Shown: positions 1 through 8,057, numbered from the stretch's first letter. The stretch is 14,758 bases of DNA from a bacterium (GCA_021789455.1 JAJYJN010000027.1:1-14758), one strand, 5' to 3'. Numbers and translations: made by a program. The notes: generated from the letters alone by a model not told the origin.

Positions 1-1
1 A

Positions 2-52
2 GTTTATTTAACATTAATCGGCGGCGAACCAAAAGCGCCTGCTACCGTATAA
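2..52 (+). CDS. C-terminal tail of an upstream gene, possibly a c-type cytochrome (partial)
   Basis: An open frame enters from the left edge and stops with TAA at 50-52. The visible end reads VYLTLIGGEPKAPATV. A YLxxLGG-like helix end followed by a short Pro/Ala tail is common at the C terminus of small class I c-type cytochromes, but no haem motif lies in the visible part, so the family is a guess. The next gene starts 23 bp downstream with its own ribosome-binding site, so both are probably in one operon. The other two frames give less protein-like tails. Confidence 0.35.
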   Translation, partial: VYLTLIGGEPKAPATV

Positions 53-60
53 AATCAAAA

Positions 61-66
61 GAGGAG
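61..66 (+). promoter_or_regulatory. Ribosome-binding site of the membrane cytochrome gene
   Basis: GAGGAG lies 8 bases before the ATG at 75 and supports that start. Confidence 0.6.
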
Positions 67-74
67 TAAATACG

Positions 75-1604
75 ATGAATTTAGGTGTCATAGATATAGT
101 AAATCTATTTATAAACAGGCTTGCGCTCGGTTTTATGGCGATTGCCTTTGTATCCCAGTATATAGGGATATTCAAAAAAGAAGACAGATATTTCAGGCTT
201 GCGAAGCCTCTGATTATGTGCTCTTTAGTAATAGGCACTATACAGACGATAGTGTATTTTTATTTCTTAAGCCTGCTTAAAAACGGAATCCCTAATTTCT
301 GGATTCTTATGAATAAACTGCAACCAGGCGTTATCGGTTATTCTATGGAATTTCTTTTAGCGTTTCTGGCTCTCGGCGCAATATACTATGCCGGATTTGA
401 CAGGAAAGGTACAGGAAGACACCAGGGATGGAATGTTTTTATCGGCATCATCGCTTTTCTAGCCGGCTTTACTTCCGATATTTTTTATACTATTTCGGAA
501 AGCTATACCATAGGTCCGTCGCCGGACACGGCTATAAGAACGCCGATGGTTTTGCTGTTAATAATCGAAAAAAACATAGAGATTTTTGCTCTTGCCGGCG
601 CTTTGCTTGCCATATGGGCCGGAATCAGGTATATCCTTGCTTCTAAACAAGCCGACAAAGAGTTTTACGACTGGCTTGGGTCGTTTGCAAGTATTATAAC
701 CGTTATGTTTTTGGTAATGTATCCCATAATCTATTTCGGCTGGTTTAAACACTTCAGGGCTACGGCAAGTTCAGGATTTAACAGGATTATGCTCGGGAAG
801 TATCAGTGGATTATGTATGTATTTTTAGGGACAACCGGCGCGGCTTTAATACTCGAATTTATATATATGCTGTGGAAGCTGATAAACGGCAGAGATAAAA
901 CAAAACCTACGGTTTCCGTCGGCCTTATAATATTCTTTATAATAGTCGGCCTTGTTTCTTTGGTTTTCGGAATGCTCCCTCCTACAATGGGTATTCTGGG
1001 AAATATGCAGCCGGTTAAGTATTTATCCCTTGCAGGGCTTTTTATAACAGGTTTTTTAGTCCTCGGTTATTATCTTAAAGACCTTACTCCTAATTTCAAA
1101 TTCGGAAATATTTCGAAATTTCCGCAAATATTTTTAATATTGAGCGGACTTTGCGTTGCGGTTAACGTGCCTGTTATGGGCTACATGAAAATCGCGGCAA
1201 GGGGAACGGGCAGGATTATATACCAGACCATGAATTTAAACGGAACCAATTATGTTCCGCCGGTAGTTTATCCTTGGCCCGTAAAAAAAGGTTTCAGCCT
1301 GTTAAACGACAAATGCGTTATCTGCCATACGTTAAACAGGGTCGAAAGGTATAACGGAAAGTCTTACGGAGATTGGAAAAACGTTGTCATCCACGTAATG
1401 AAAGACGTTAACGGCTGTCCGGTAACGAATGCGGAAGGAAAGCAGATAGTGCATTATCTTAATTCCTTGAATATTATAGCCTATAACCAGCAACTTGCAA
1501 AGGAACATAAAAAATGGACGCCACCCGCTTCTTTGCCGTGGGGAACTCCGGCTTCAGCTTCAAAAAAAGCTGAACCTTCAAGCAAAAAGACTGCCAAAAA
1601 ATAG
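75..1604 (+). CDS. Polytopic membrane protein with C-terminal mono-haem cytochrome c domain
   Basis: A 509-aa protein. Residues 1 to about 375 hold roughly nine or ten hydrophobic membrane segments. A soluble tail follows with one c-type haem motif, CVICH (residues 414-418), and a downstream HVMKD stretch that could supply the distal Met. The C terminus is rich in Lys, Ser and Ala. The stretch MEFLLAFLALG...GFDR followed by GRHQGW recalls the CydA (cytochrome bd subunit I) helix and GRxPW region, so a distant CydA-like origin is possible. However, only two histidines lie in the whole membrane part and the usual bd haem ligands are not evident, so oxidase activity is not supported. The likely role is a membrane quinol/cytochrome electron-transfer module with the haem domain outside the membrane (inference). 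The start is fixed by GAGGAG upstream. The preceding gene may also encode a cytochrome. Confidence 0.6.
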   Translation: MNLGVIDIVNLFINRLALGFMAIAFVSQYIGIFKKEDRYFRLAKPLIMCSLVIGTIQTIVYFYFLSLLKNGIPNFWILMNKLQPGVIGYSMEFLLAFLALGAIYYAGFDRKGTGRHQGWNVFIGIIAFLAGFTSDIFYTISESYTIGPSPDTAIRTPMVLLLIIEKNIEIFALAGALLAIWAGIRYILASKQADKEFYDWLGSFASIITVMFLVMYPIIYFGWFKHFRATASSGFNRIMLGKYQWIMYVFLGTTGAALILEFIYMLWKLINGRDKTKPTVSVGLIIFFIIVGLVSLVFGMLPPTMGILGNMQPVKYLSLAGLFITGFLVLGYYLKDLTPNFKFGNISKFPQIFLILSGLCVAVNVPVMGYMKIAARGTGRIIYQTMNLNGTNYVPPVVYPWPVKKGFSLLNDKCVICHTLNRVERYNGKSYGDWKNVVIHVMKDVNGCPVTNAEGKQIVHYLNSLNIIAYNQQLAKEHKKWTPPASLPWGTPASASKKAEPSSKKTAKK

Positions 1605-1641
1605 TTAAAGGCGGTATAAATAAAGATAAGCAGTTTATTTT

Positions 1642-1710
1642 AAAGGCATTTGCCGTTTCATTATATTTTATCGGATAAATAAGATATAATTATAGAGGGC
1701 AAATGCCTTT
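1642..1710. repeat. 13-bp perfect inverted repeat, each arm a short palindrome
   Basis: The left arm AAAGGCATTTGCC (1642-1654) and right arm GGCAAATGCCTTT (1698-1710) are exact reverse complements 43 bp apart. Each arm contains the dyad GGCA-NN-TGCC. The dyad centres are 53 bp apart, about five helical turns. This can be read as two operator sites flanking a promoter, or as an RNA stem with a long loop ending the upstream transcript; the sequence after the right arm is T-rich but is not a clean U-tract. Confidence 0.5.
1661..1690 (+). promoter_or_regulatory. Putative promoter of the ATP synthase F0 operon
   Basis: A perfect -10 hexamer TATAAT lies at 1685-1690. The -35 region is poor (TTATAT at 1661-1666 with 18-bp spacing), so an activator may be needed if the promoter is real. 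The predicted transcript start, near 1697, falls at the edge of the right arm of the inverted repeat 1642-1710. Confidence 0.35.
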
Positions 1711-1718
1711 GTTTATTT

Positions 1719-1934
1719 ATGGATAAAGAATTTATTAAACAGATAGCAAGAATGAGTTCATTGGGATTAAATTTAATAATATCCGTCCTAATCGGAATTT
1801 TTATCGGAATAGAAATCGACAAATATTTCGGGTTTAAATATCTTTTTCTTATAGTTTTTTTAATTTTAGGTTTTACGGCCGGAATTTATGAAATATATAA
1901 GGCGGTTAAAAGGGAACTTAATACGAAATTATAA
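1719..1934 (+). CDS. AtpZ/AtpI-type F0 accessory protein
   Basis: A 71-aa protein with two hydrophobic helices (about residues 14-33 and 41-60) joined by GIEIDKYFG, and a basic C-terminal end. This matches the small 'ATPase gene 1' family (AtpZ), encoded at the head of many bacterial ATP synthase operons and thought to help assemble the F0 ring or carry Mg2+/Ca2+ (family knowledge). The position directly before an AtpI-like gene, atpB and atpE supports the call. The ATG at 1719 has no close Shine-Dalgarno; the nearest, GAGGG at 1695-1699, is about 19 bases away. No other start codon lies closer in this frame. Confidence 0.75.
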   Translation: MDKEFIKQIARMSSLGLNLIISVLIGIFIGIEIDKYFGFKYLFLIVFLILGFTAGIYEIYKAVKRELNTKL

Positions 1935-2316
1935 TAAGCCGCTAAAATTTGGTATAATTTTGCGCGTACTTATTATCGGCTTATTCTTAGTATTTATTTC
2001 AGGCGGCACGGTAAAGCTGTTTTATGCCGGGGCAGATATTTTAAATATTATAATCAGTATGTTTGTAGGATTTGCGGCTTCTTATTTTCTATTTGCCGAT
2101 ACCGCATTGTATTTATTTAGAAACATTAAAAATATAAATCTCGTAAAATTGAATTTTACTGCCATAAAGGACTTGCTCATCATCCTGTTTTTTTTTATAA
2201 TATCCTATAAATTTATTAAGCTTAATTTTATCTCTACGGCGGCGGGGATTACGATAACTCCGGTTTCCATTGCGTTATTGCAGATATTTTTCCCGCTTAA
2301 CAACATTAACGCGTAA
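1888..2316 (+). CDS. ATP synthase subunit I-like membrane protein
   Basis: A 142-aa protein with four hydrophobic segments (about residues 22-42, 48-72, 88-108 and 112-136) after a basic N terminus. Size, topology and its place between AtpZ and AtpB fit AtpI (ATP synthase subunit I), a non-essential c-ring assembly factor. Sequence similarity is hard to judge because the family is very divergent. The ATG at 1888 overlaps the end of the upstream gene by 47 bp in another frame, suggesting translational coupling; a later TTG at 1960 would delete the basic N terminus and is less attractive. Confidence 0.6.
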   Translation: MKYIRRLKGNLIRNYNKPLKFGIILRVLIIGLFLVFISGGTVKLFYAGADILNIIISMFVGFAASYFLFADTALYLFRNIKNINLVKLNFTAIKDLLIILFFFIISYKFIKLNFISTAAGITITPVSIALLQIFFPLNNINA

Positions 2317-2331
2317 ATTAAAAATTATGTT

Positions 2332-2988
2332 ATGTTAAAAGCTCCTATTCTAATAAGCATTCCGGGAATACCCGTTTACTGGACGATGACGATTATTGTG
2401 ATGGGTTTGATATTATCCGCAGCTTTCATCGTCGGCAGAAATTTAAGCGTGGTTCCGACCGGCATACAGAGCTTTTTCGAACTTATATTTATAATGACCG
2501 AATATTTTCTGAAAGAAATTATAGGAGAAGAAGGCGGCATATATTTGCCGCTTATCGCGTCATTTGCGGTTTTTATTCTTTTTTCGAATTTGCTCGGCAG
2601 TATTCCCGGTTTTACTTCGCCTACCGCTACGATAGACACTACGGCCGTTTTAGCCCTTATAGTTTTTTTTCTTTCCCATGCCGTCGGAATTAAGAAACAT
2701 AAAGCAAAATATATAAAAAAATTTCTCGGACCGCTTATAATAATCGCGCCCATAATGATAATAATAGAGATAATGTCGGCATTATCCCGTCCTTTTTCTC
2801 ACGCCTTGAGGTTATTTGCAAATATATTTGCCGAAGAGTTCATGGTTACCGTTCTTTTATTTTTACTGCCATGGGCGATTCCGGCAATTATGATGTATAT
2901 GCAGATTTTTACCGATTTAATGCAGGCGTTTGTTTTTTATCTGCTGGCGATTATTTACATCGCTTTATCTTTAGAAGAAGAACATTAA
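2332..2988 (+). CDS. atpB: ATP synthase F0 subunit a
   Basis: A 218-aa integral membrane protein, the stator half-channel subunit that carries protons to and from the c ring. The diagnostic helix SRPFSHALRLFANIFAEEF contains the essential arginine (Arg160) in LRLF. The later helix TDLMQAFVFYLLAIIYIAL carries the conserved Gln198 of the QAFVF motif. Helix two has the usual NLLGSIPGFTSPTA turn. The protein is shorter at its N terminus than the E. coli subunit, as in many bacteria. The usual LRLFGN is LRLFAN here, a mild change. It lies 15 bp after the AtpI-like gene and 58 bp before atpE. Confidence 0.93.
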   Translation: MLKAPILISIPGIPVYWTMTIIVMGLILSAAFIVGRNLSVVPTGIQSFFELIFIMTEYFLKEIIGEEGGIYLPLIASFAVFILFSNLLGSIPGFTSPTATIDTTAVLALIVFFLSHAVGIKKHKAKYIKKFLGPLIIIAPIMIIIEIMSALSRPFSHALRLFANIFAEEFMVTVLLFLLPWAIPAIMMYMQIFTDLMQAFVFYLLAIIYIALSLEEEH

Positions 2989-3037
2989 GATTAATGATAA
3001 ATAATATTAACAATTAATGAAAATAAAATTCTACCGG

Positions 3038-3042
3038 GGGTA
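3038..3042 (+). promoter_or_regulatory. Ribosome-binding site that sets the atpE start
   Basis: The G-rich CGGGGG stretch just before 3043 sits at normal spacing to ATG 3047. The upstream in-frame ATG at 3017 has no such site and would place ten charged residues before the signal peptide. Confidence 0.5.
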
Positions 3043-3046
3043 TTCC

Positions 3047-3439
3047 ATGGTCAAGTATTTAATCTCTATTTTTACGTTTTTATCGGTATCCGTATTCGGC
3101 GTTAAAGCTTTTGCGGCGGAAGCTGCAAGCAGCACTGTTCCGCTTCATGAGCACATAGTAAATAATTCGGCGCTGTTATCGAAAAGCCTGTTTTTCGGGT
3201 TATCGGCTCTGGGCGGCGGACTCGCCATAGGTTTGGGGGTTATAGGCGCAGGGGTCGGTATGGGTAATGCCGTCAGGGGCGCATTAGAATCTATGGGAAG
3301 AAACCCGGGCATGGAAAAAAAATTAATAGTTTGGATGATAACCGGTATGGCTATTATGGAGTCCTTAGCCCTTTACGCTCTCCTGATAACTTTTATTCTG
3401 TTTTACGCAAACCCGTTTAAGGCGATATTCTTAAAATGA
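3047..3439 (+). CDS. atpE: ATP synthase F0 subunit c with N-terminal signal peptide
   Basis: A 130-aa proteolipid forming the rotor ring. Residues 1-23 look like a cleavable signal peptide with a probable cut after AFA. The two membrane helices follow: a glycine-rich first helix (LGGGLAIGLGVIGAGVGMG) and a second holding the ion-binding Glu105 in MESLALY, joined by the polar loop ESMGRNPG. Of the Na+-binding signature, the first-helix Gln position is Met72, and Thr after Glu-Ser is Leu, so proton coupling is more likely (inference). Signal-peptide-bearing c subunits are usual in deltaproteobacteria-like lineages. I chose ATG 3047 over 3017 because of the G-rich ribosome-binding site. No F1 or b-subunit genes follow, so the synthase is encoded in at least two loci. 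Confidence 0.92.
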   Translation: MVKYLISIFTFLSVSVFGVKAFAAEAASSTVPLHEHIVNNSALLSKSLFFGLSALGGGLAIGLGVIGAGVGMGNAVRGALESMGRNPGMEKKLIVWMITGMAIMESLALYALLITFILFYANPFKAIFLK

Positions 3440-3475
3440 CGAAAAAAGTTTAAAAAAAAATTGTTAAAAATATAT

Positions 3476-3504
3476 TTGTATTGCCCGAATTTTTATGGTA
3501 ATAT
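3476..3504 (+). promoter_or_regulatory. Putative promoter of the tRNA-Phe gene
   Basis: A -35-like TTGTAT (3476-3481) and -10-like TAATAT (3499-3504) are separated by 17 bp. This predicts a start about 45-50 bases before the mature tRNA. An AT-rich dyad, CAATTT-TT-AAATTG, lies at 3522-3535 in the leader. Confidence 0.4.
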
Positions 3505-3558
3505 AAATATTCTTAATTATTCAATTTTTAAATTGCTTTTGTTTTGCCTCCATTTTAT

Positions 3559-3634
<76 letters not shown>

Positions 3635-3920
3635 CTTCCTATAGTCATATCAGCCATATTTTTAAAATAATGCCCGCCGTTATTTTATCTTTAGGCTGCC
3701 GTTTCGCTTTTGCGTGTTCCGTTAAAAAACTTGTCAAAATAACGATGTTATATTTTTTTAATCGGCGTATAAAAAAGGCGGATAAAAAAGTTCTTGATTT
3801 AATCCCCCTATTCATACTAAAATAATACTACCTCATAATTATTGCCTTGATTTTTAAAATTTGAAAATTTAACCTTCGGGGAATTTTTTGCTTAAAAAAT
3901 AAAATATAGGTTTAATATTA
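3635..3920. other. AT-rich intergenic region between tRNA-Phe and the redox operon
   Basis: I see no convincing gene in these 286 bases. A possible weak promoter is TTGATT (3794-3799) with TAAAAT (3818-3823). A small hairpin with a CUUCGG-type tetraloop lies at 3864-3889. It probably holds the 3' end of the tRNA transcript and the promoter and leader of the following operon, but no riboswitch class or tRNA-end repeat is recognisable. Confidence 0.5.
3864..3889 (+). terminator. Possible weak hairpin/terminator with a UUCG tetraloop
   Basis: AAAATT pairs with AATTTT around an internal loop and CC-TTCG-GG, and the 3' arm runs into a short T tract. The stem is AT-rich and interrupted, so it could be a leader hairpin of the downstream operon rather than a terminator. 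Confidence 0.25.
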
Positions 3921-4790
3921 TTGAAAAAATATATTACGTATTTTCCGGGCTGCATAGATTCTCAAAATAAAATAAGAACAGAGTATATATTCGAGAAACT
4001 GGGTTTTGAAGCCGGTTTAATTTCGGAGTGGAACTGTTGCGCCGCACCGCCTTCGCATTACAAGCCCGATTTTTTCAATAAGGTCGTTATGCCGCTTAGA
4101 AACCTCGGAATATCCCAGCAAAAAGGCGGGAACTTTCTGTATTCGGGCTGCCAGGTATGCGTCAGGCATATAAACGAAGCGGTTAAAATAATAAATTCCG
4201 ATTCGATGTTTAAAAATCAAGCGGATTACAGCCTGACACCTTTCAACGCAAGCCTTAAAGAAGCTAAATCCGGTTCAACCGGAGCCGTCCATCTTCTAGA
4301 TATTATTGCCGTCCCGGAAATAGAAGCCGGGCTTTTAAACAACGTTTCGAGAAATATAACGGGCGATTCGATACTGCTTTACACGGGATGCTATCCCGAT
4401 AACGAAAATATTAACCGTTTTAAAAATATATTAAATTTTCTCGGGGCGGAAGTCAGCCTTTACGGAGAATGCTGCGGAGGGGAAAAACTTAGAAACACTA
4501 CCCCCGTTCATTCTAAAAGAATAGAAAATGCCAATACTGTAGATAGATTTTTCAAATTAATAAACGAAAAAGCCGACGAAACAGGTTCGGATTATATATT
4601 GGCGATATGCTCTATGTGCGAAAAAAATATAAACGACGGCATAGAAATATCCGACCTTGACGTTTTTGCTCCGATAATAGGCTTGACGGAGTTTTTAGGA
4701 TTTTTATTCGGACTAAAAGGGTGCGGAGATTTAATAGTCGGCGGAGATGACGGTAGAAGCAGCGATGCTTTAAAGGAATATTGCATATAA
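3921..4790 (+). CDS. HdrB-like protein with two cysteine-rich (CCG) domains
   Basis: A 289-aa soluble protein with two full CCG motifs. The first is C11, C39-C40, C77-x2-C80 (FPGC, WNCC, SGCQVC); the second is C157, C184-C185, C230-x2-C233 (YTGC, ECCGGE, CSMC). In heterodisulfide reductase subunit B such motifs bind two non-cubane [4Fe-4S] clusters that split disulfides or pass electrons (family knowledge). Length and motif order match HdrB closely. No HdrA or HdrC gene is nearby; instead it leads a molybdoenzyme operon, 35 bp before the catalytic subunit. It may therefore be the electron-exchange or disulfide-reducing partner of that enzyme (inference). The start is TTG at 3921, which puts YFPGC at the usual position near the N terminus; the ribosome-binding site is weak (AGG about 10 bases upstream). 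Confidence 0.8.
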   Translation: MKKYITYFPGCIDSQNKIRTEYIFEKLGFEAGLISEWNCCAAPPSHYKPDFFNKVVMPLRNLGISQQKGGNFLYSGCQVCVRHINEAVKIINSDSMFKNQADYSLTPFNASLKEAKSGSTGAVHLLDIIAVPEIEAGLLNNVSRNITGDSILLYTGCYPDNENINRFKNILNFLGAEVSLYGECCGGEKLRNTTPVHSKRIENANTVDRFFKLINEKADETGSDYILAICSMCEKNINDGIEISDLDVFAPIIGLTEFLGFLFGLKGCGDLIVGGDDGRSSDALKEYCI

Positions 4791-4814
4791 AAATAAAAAT
4801 TAAAATATCTTAAT

Positions 4815-4820
4815 GGGGGT
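4815..4820 (+). promoter_or_regulatory. Ribosome-binding site of the molybdoenzyme gene
   Basis: GGGGGT lies about 6 bases before ATG 4826 and fixes that start. Confidence 0.55.
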
Positions 4821-4825
4821 AAACA

Positions 4826-7369
4826 ATGGATTTTGAGGAGTTAAAAAACGAGAAATTCCTGCGGGTGAAAGACAACAGGCTTGCAAAAATAAAACCGGAC
4901 CACCGTCCGCAGGAGTCGTCGAAGGATTACGACGCCGTGCGCTACTCTACATGTACTAATATGTGCGAAAGCGGCTGCGGCCTTAAAATATTTTTAAAAG
5001 ACGGCAAAATAGTCGATGTTATGGGCGATGCGGAACATCCGCAAAACAGAGGCGGTCTTTGTTCTAAAGGCGTAGGACAGATTCAGTGGTGGTACGATCC
5101 GTTAAGAGTTCATTATCCTATGCTCAGAAAATCTCTAACCGATGATTTCAAAAGGGTATCATGGGACGATGCGCTTGATTTTGCCGCAGAAAGATTGATT
5201 AAACTGCATGACGAATTCGGTCCCGAAGCCCTTACGGTTTTCAGGACAGGCAGGTCTTCTTTCGGAAATAAAGAAGGAGGCGCGAGGTTCGGCAGGATTT
5301 TCGGAACTCCCAACGTTTACGGACAGGGTCCTATCTGTTGTGAAAGCCCAGGCGTATCGATGAATTACGTATTCGGAGCAAAGGGTCTCGGCAGGCTTAT
5401 GAATCCCACGCAGGATTGGAAAAATTCGAAGTGCATTCTCGTAGTAGGAACGAATATGGCGGCGCAGGAAACGATTACCATGACGCATCTTCTCGATGCG
5501 AGAGATAACGGAGCATTTTTAATAGGAGTTGACCCGAGATTCAATGCAACGCTGTCGAAATGCGACATAGGAATGAGGATTCGCTCCGGTTCGGATGCCG
5601 TTTTATTTCTTGCTATGGGAAACATAATTATTAAAGAAAAACTTTACGATAAAGAATTCGTCGATAAATGGGTTCAGGGATTCGAGGAGTACGCCAAAGA
5701 ATGCGCCCAGTGGACGCCGGAAAGAGCGGAAAAGCTTACATACGTTCCGAAAGAAATGATTATCGAGGCGGCAAGAAGGTTCGGCTCGGCAAGACCGGCA
5801 TCCGTAACCGGAAATTTAGGCACCGCGCAGATTTATAACTCCAACAACGTCAACAGGTCAATAGCGGCTCTTCTGGCGCTTACCGGCTCTATAGGAGTTA
5901 AGGGCGGCGGCTGGAATTGGCTGCATAACTGCCGTCCTCCCCTGAACTACGGGAACGATTTAAAAGTTCTGCCGGATTTTAAAAGGCCTCAGATAACGGA
6001 TAAATTAATATCATGGGGAGACAGTTCCGTTCCTTGCATTATAAACGCCATGATGTATGAAAAACCTTATCCGGTTAAAGGAATAATATGGAACGGCGAC
6101 CACCTGCCCCAATTTCCCAATTCTTGGAAAATGGAAGAAGCGATGAAAAAGAATATAATCAATATACATCTTTCCATATACCCTAATCATACTTATATGT
6201 TCAGCCATGTGGCTTTTCCGATAGCTATTTCCGTAGAAACGGACAGCGTCTGCCATCACGGCAACAACAGGCTTATCCAGTGGCACAATAAAATAATACC
6301 TTATCAGCATGAACACAGGCCGGATATCGATGTTTTCGACGGTCTCGCAAAAAGGCTCAAAGGGCATGCGGGACATTTCGATAAAGTAGAATTCAATCCT
6401 TGGGGCTATTACGAAGACGGGCCGGATAAGGGAAGAGTAAACGAAATTAAAATGACGGATTTCTTCAACGAACAGGAGCCGTTTACAAAGGGTATTACGT
6501 ATGAACTTCTTAATCCCGAAAAAAACCCTAAAGGCGGATTGATGTGGCCGGTGATGTCTAAAGAAGAAGCGGTATTTCAGGACGATGAGGCTGTTTTAAG
6601 AGGAAAATGGATAATGTATAAGGAAGGCGAGAACTATCCCGAAGCCGATAAAAGATTTCCTACCCCATCCGGCAAAATAGAAGTAGCTTCGGATGCTTTG
6701 GAAAAAGTAGGCTGGTATAAAGTTCCTACGCAGGTAGAAGGTTCCGAATCGCCTATCGGTAATTTTGAAAGGGCAAAGAAATATCCGTTAGTTTTGAATA
6801 CCACCCGCATAGCGCAGTCGTTTCATGAAGGCGGACACTGGTGGCCGTGGAACGACGAACTCGAACCCGACAGAAACATAGAAATAAATCCTGCAACCGC
6901 CGCCGTTATGGGCATAGAAGACGGCGATATGGTTATCGTAGAAAACGACAGGGGCTGGGTTGAAGGTCCGGCATGGGTAACCGAGATGGTTCCCGAAGAC
7001 GGGATTTGGGCAAACTTCGGATTCGACAGGTATCAGCCTTTTCATCCGTATGAATCAATCAATACGGTAATAGACGATATAATAAAAGACCCGGTTTACG
7101 GACAGATACAGTTTAAAGCCGTTCTTTGCAGGGTTTACAGGAAAGGCGATACCGACCCTGAAGCAACCGCCAAGAATGTATTGGAATTTTTACAGAAAAA
7201 ATTTCCGGAAGTTTGGGACCCGAAACATCAGGATAAAAACGTTATCGTAGGAAAATGGAAAGACCACTGGAAAGAATATCACGAGCTAAGTATCGGGTGG
7301 AAAAAGCTCGTTAATTTTAAAGAGCCCGTGGAATGCACGCCCGATTCATGCGACGTGCGCAAGTATTAA
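4826..7369 (+). CDS. Cytoplasmic molybdopterin oxidoreductase, DMSO reductase superfamily, catalytic subunit
   Basis: An 847-aa catalytic subunit binding a Mo (or W) bis-pyranopterin guanine dinucleotide cofactor and one [4Fe-4S] cluster. The N-terminal cluster motif is C43-x3-C47-x3-C51-x27-C79 followed by SKG. The metal-ligand loop reads GPICCESPG; by position Cys171 is the probable ligand, with Cys172 next to it. The His that follows the ligand in formate dehydrogenases is absent. The C-terminal molybdopterin dinucleotide-binding domain lies at about residues 650-790 (PLVLNTTR, INPATAAVMGIEDGDMV). No Tat or other signal peptide is present. The ferredoxin subunit follows after 34 bp. A polysulfide/thiosulfate reductase-like, acetylene hydratase-like or other activity is possible, and the substrate is not identifiable. 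Superfamily assignment is firm. Confidence 0.9.
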   Translation: MDFEELKNEKFLRVKDNRLAKIKPDHRPQESSKDYDAVRYSTCTNMCESGCGLKIFLKDGKIVDVMGDAEHPQNRGGLCSKGVGQIQWWYDPLRVHYPMLRKSLTDDFKRVSWDDALDFAAERLIKLHDEFGPEALTVFRTGRSSFGNKEGGARFGRIFGTPNVYGQGPICCESPGVSMNYVFGAKGLGRLMNPTQDWKNSKCILVVGTNMAAQETITMTHLLDARDNGAFLIGVDPRFNATLSKCDIGMRIRSGSDAVLFLAMGNIIIKEKLYDKEFVDKWVQGFEEYAKECAQWTPERAEKLTYVPKEMIIEAARRFGSARPASVTGNLGTAQIYNSNNVNRSIAALLALTGSIGVKGGGWNWLHNCRPPLNYGNDLKVLPDFKRPQITDKLISWGDSSVPCIINAMMYEKPYPVKGIIWNGDHLPQFPNSWKMEEAMKKNIINIHLSIYPNHTYMFSHVAFPIAISVETDSVCHHGNNRLIQWHNKIIPYQHEHRPDIDVFDGLAKRLKGHAGHFDKVEFNPWGYYEDGPDKGRVNEIKMTDFFNEQEPFTKGITYELLNPEKNPKGGLMWPVMSKEEAVFQDDEAVLRGKWIMYKEGENYPEADKRFPTPSGKIEVASDALEKVGWYKVPTQVEGSESPIGNFERAKKYPLVLNTTRIAQSFHEGGHWWPWNDELEPDRNIEINPATAAVMGIEDGDMVIVENDRGWVEGPAWVTEMVPEDGIWANFGFDRYQPFHPYESINTVIDDIIKDPVYGQIQFKAVLCRVYRKGDTDPEATAKNVLEFLQKKFPEVWDPKHQDKNVIVGKWKDHWKEYHELSIGWKKLVNFKEPVECTPDSCDVRKY

Positions 7370-7403
7370 ACGAATATAACTATAAAAAACAGGAGCGAAA
7401 AAT

Positions 7404-8057
7404 ATGTCTTCCGAATACGGATTCGATAGATTTCATTTAGGAGAAGAAAGGGCGTCGCGCGTTACCCTAAAATCGTCCACTCCAAAATATTCAATGAAGG
7501 TAAATACGGACAGATGCATAGGCTGTATGTCCTGCGAAGTGTCCTGCAAAAAAGAGCATAATCTGCCGGTAGGACCAAGAAGGATGAGAGTCATACAGGT
7601 AGGGCCGTACTACGTTAAAAAAGGGCAGTTGAAAACGGTTTATCTACCGATGAACTGCTTTCACTGCGACGATGCCGCATGCGTAAAAGCCTGTCCTACC
7701 GGTTCTATGCAAAAAAGGGCGGACGGTATAGTTTTTAACGACCCCAATACCTGTATAGGGTGTAAATCATGCATACACGCCTGTCCCTTCGGCTCTCCCC
7801 AGTTTAACGAGGCAACGGGAAAAGTCACGAAATGCGACTATTGCAAGCACAGGGTCGATGAAGGGCTTCTGCCGGCATGCGTCACGCTGTGCTCTACGGA
7901 TGCGCTCTGGTTCGGAAATATAAACAGAATATCCACTATAGACAGGGAGAAAACGGCCAGAAAATTAACGGAGCATCTATTCGGGTTTATCGCTCCGCAT
8001 ACGCCGATGGGAACTTCTTCGGCTAACGATACGGATAATCCGGTTAAAGTAGGTTGA
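7404..8057 (+). CDS. Four-cluster ferredoxin subunit of the molybdoenzyme (DmsB/PsrB type)
   Basis: A 217-aa electron-transfer subunit with sixteen cysteines in the canonical DmsB/NrfC order: C38-x2-x2-x3-C48, C85-x2-x4-x3-C97, C117-x2-x2-x3-C127 and C144-x2-x11-x3-C163. Each set is expected to help ligate a [4Fe-4S] cluster, making a wire from the catalytic subunit to a partner. The start at 7404 is supported by AGGAG about 9 bases upstream; the internal Met31 would also give a complete ferredoxin domain. No membrane-anchor gene follows, unlike classic Dms/Psr operons, so electrons probably go to a soluble partner. Confidence 0.88.
   Translation: MSSEYGFDRFHLGEERASRVTLKSSTPKYSMKVNTDRCIGCMSCEVSCKKEHNLPVGPRRMRVIQVGPYYVKKGQLKTVYLPMNCFHCDDAACVKACPTGSMQKRADGIVFNDPNTCIGCKSCIHACPFGSPQFNEATGKVTKCDYCKHRVDEGLLPACVTLCSTDALWFGNINRISTIDREKTARKLTEHLFGFIAPHTPMGTSSANDTDNPVKVG

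Noticed and set aside
75..1604. Functional cytochrome bd oxidase subunit I
   Set aside because: Too few histidines in the membrane part and no visible conserved Glu/His haem ligands; no CydB gene follows.
1703..1726. A seven-codon leader ORF (MPLFIYG) overlapping the AtpZ start
   Set aside because: The GAGGG before it is only about 3 bases from the ATG, and nothing in the peptide suggests attenuation; kept only as a remote coupling idea.
3047..3439. Sodium-dependent c ring
   Set aside because: The Glu-Ser pair is present, but the first-helix Gln position is Met72 and the Thr position is Leu, so the full Na+ site is lacking.
4826..7369. Formate dehydrogenase as identity of the molybdoenzyme
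   Set aside because: The ligand Cys is not followed by the His needed in formate dehydrogenases, and no FdhD-like gene is present.
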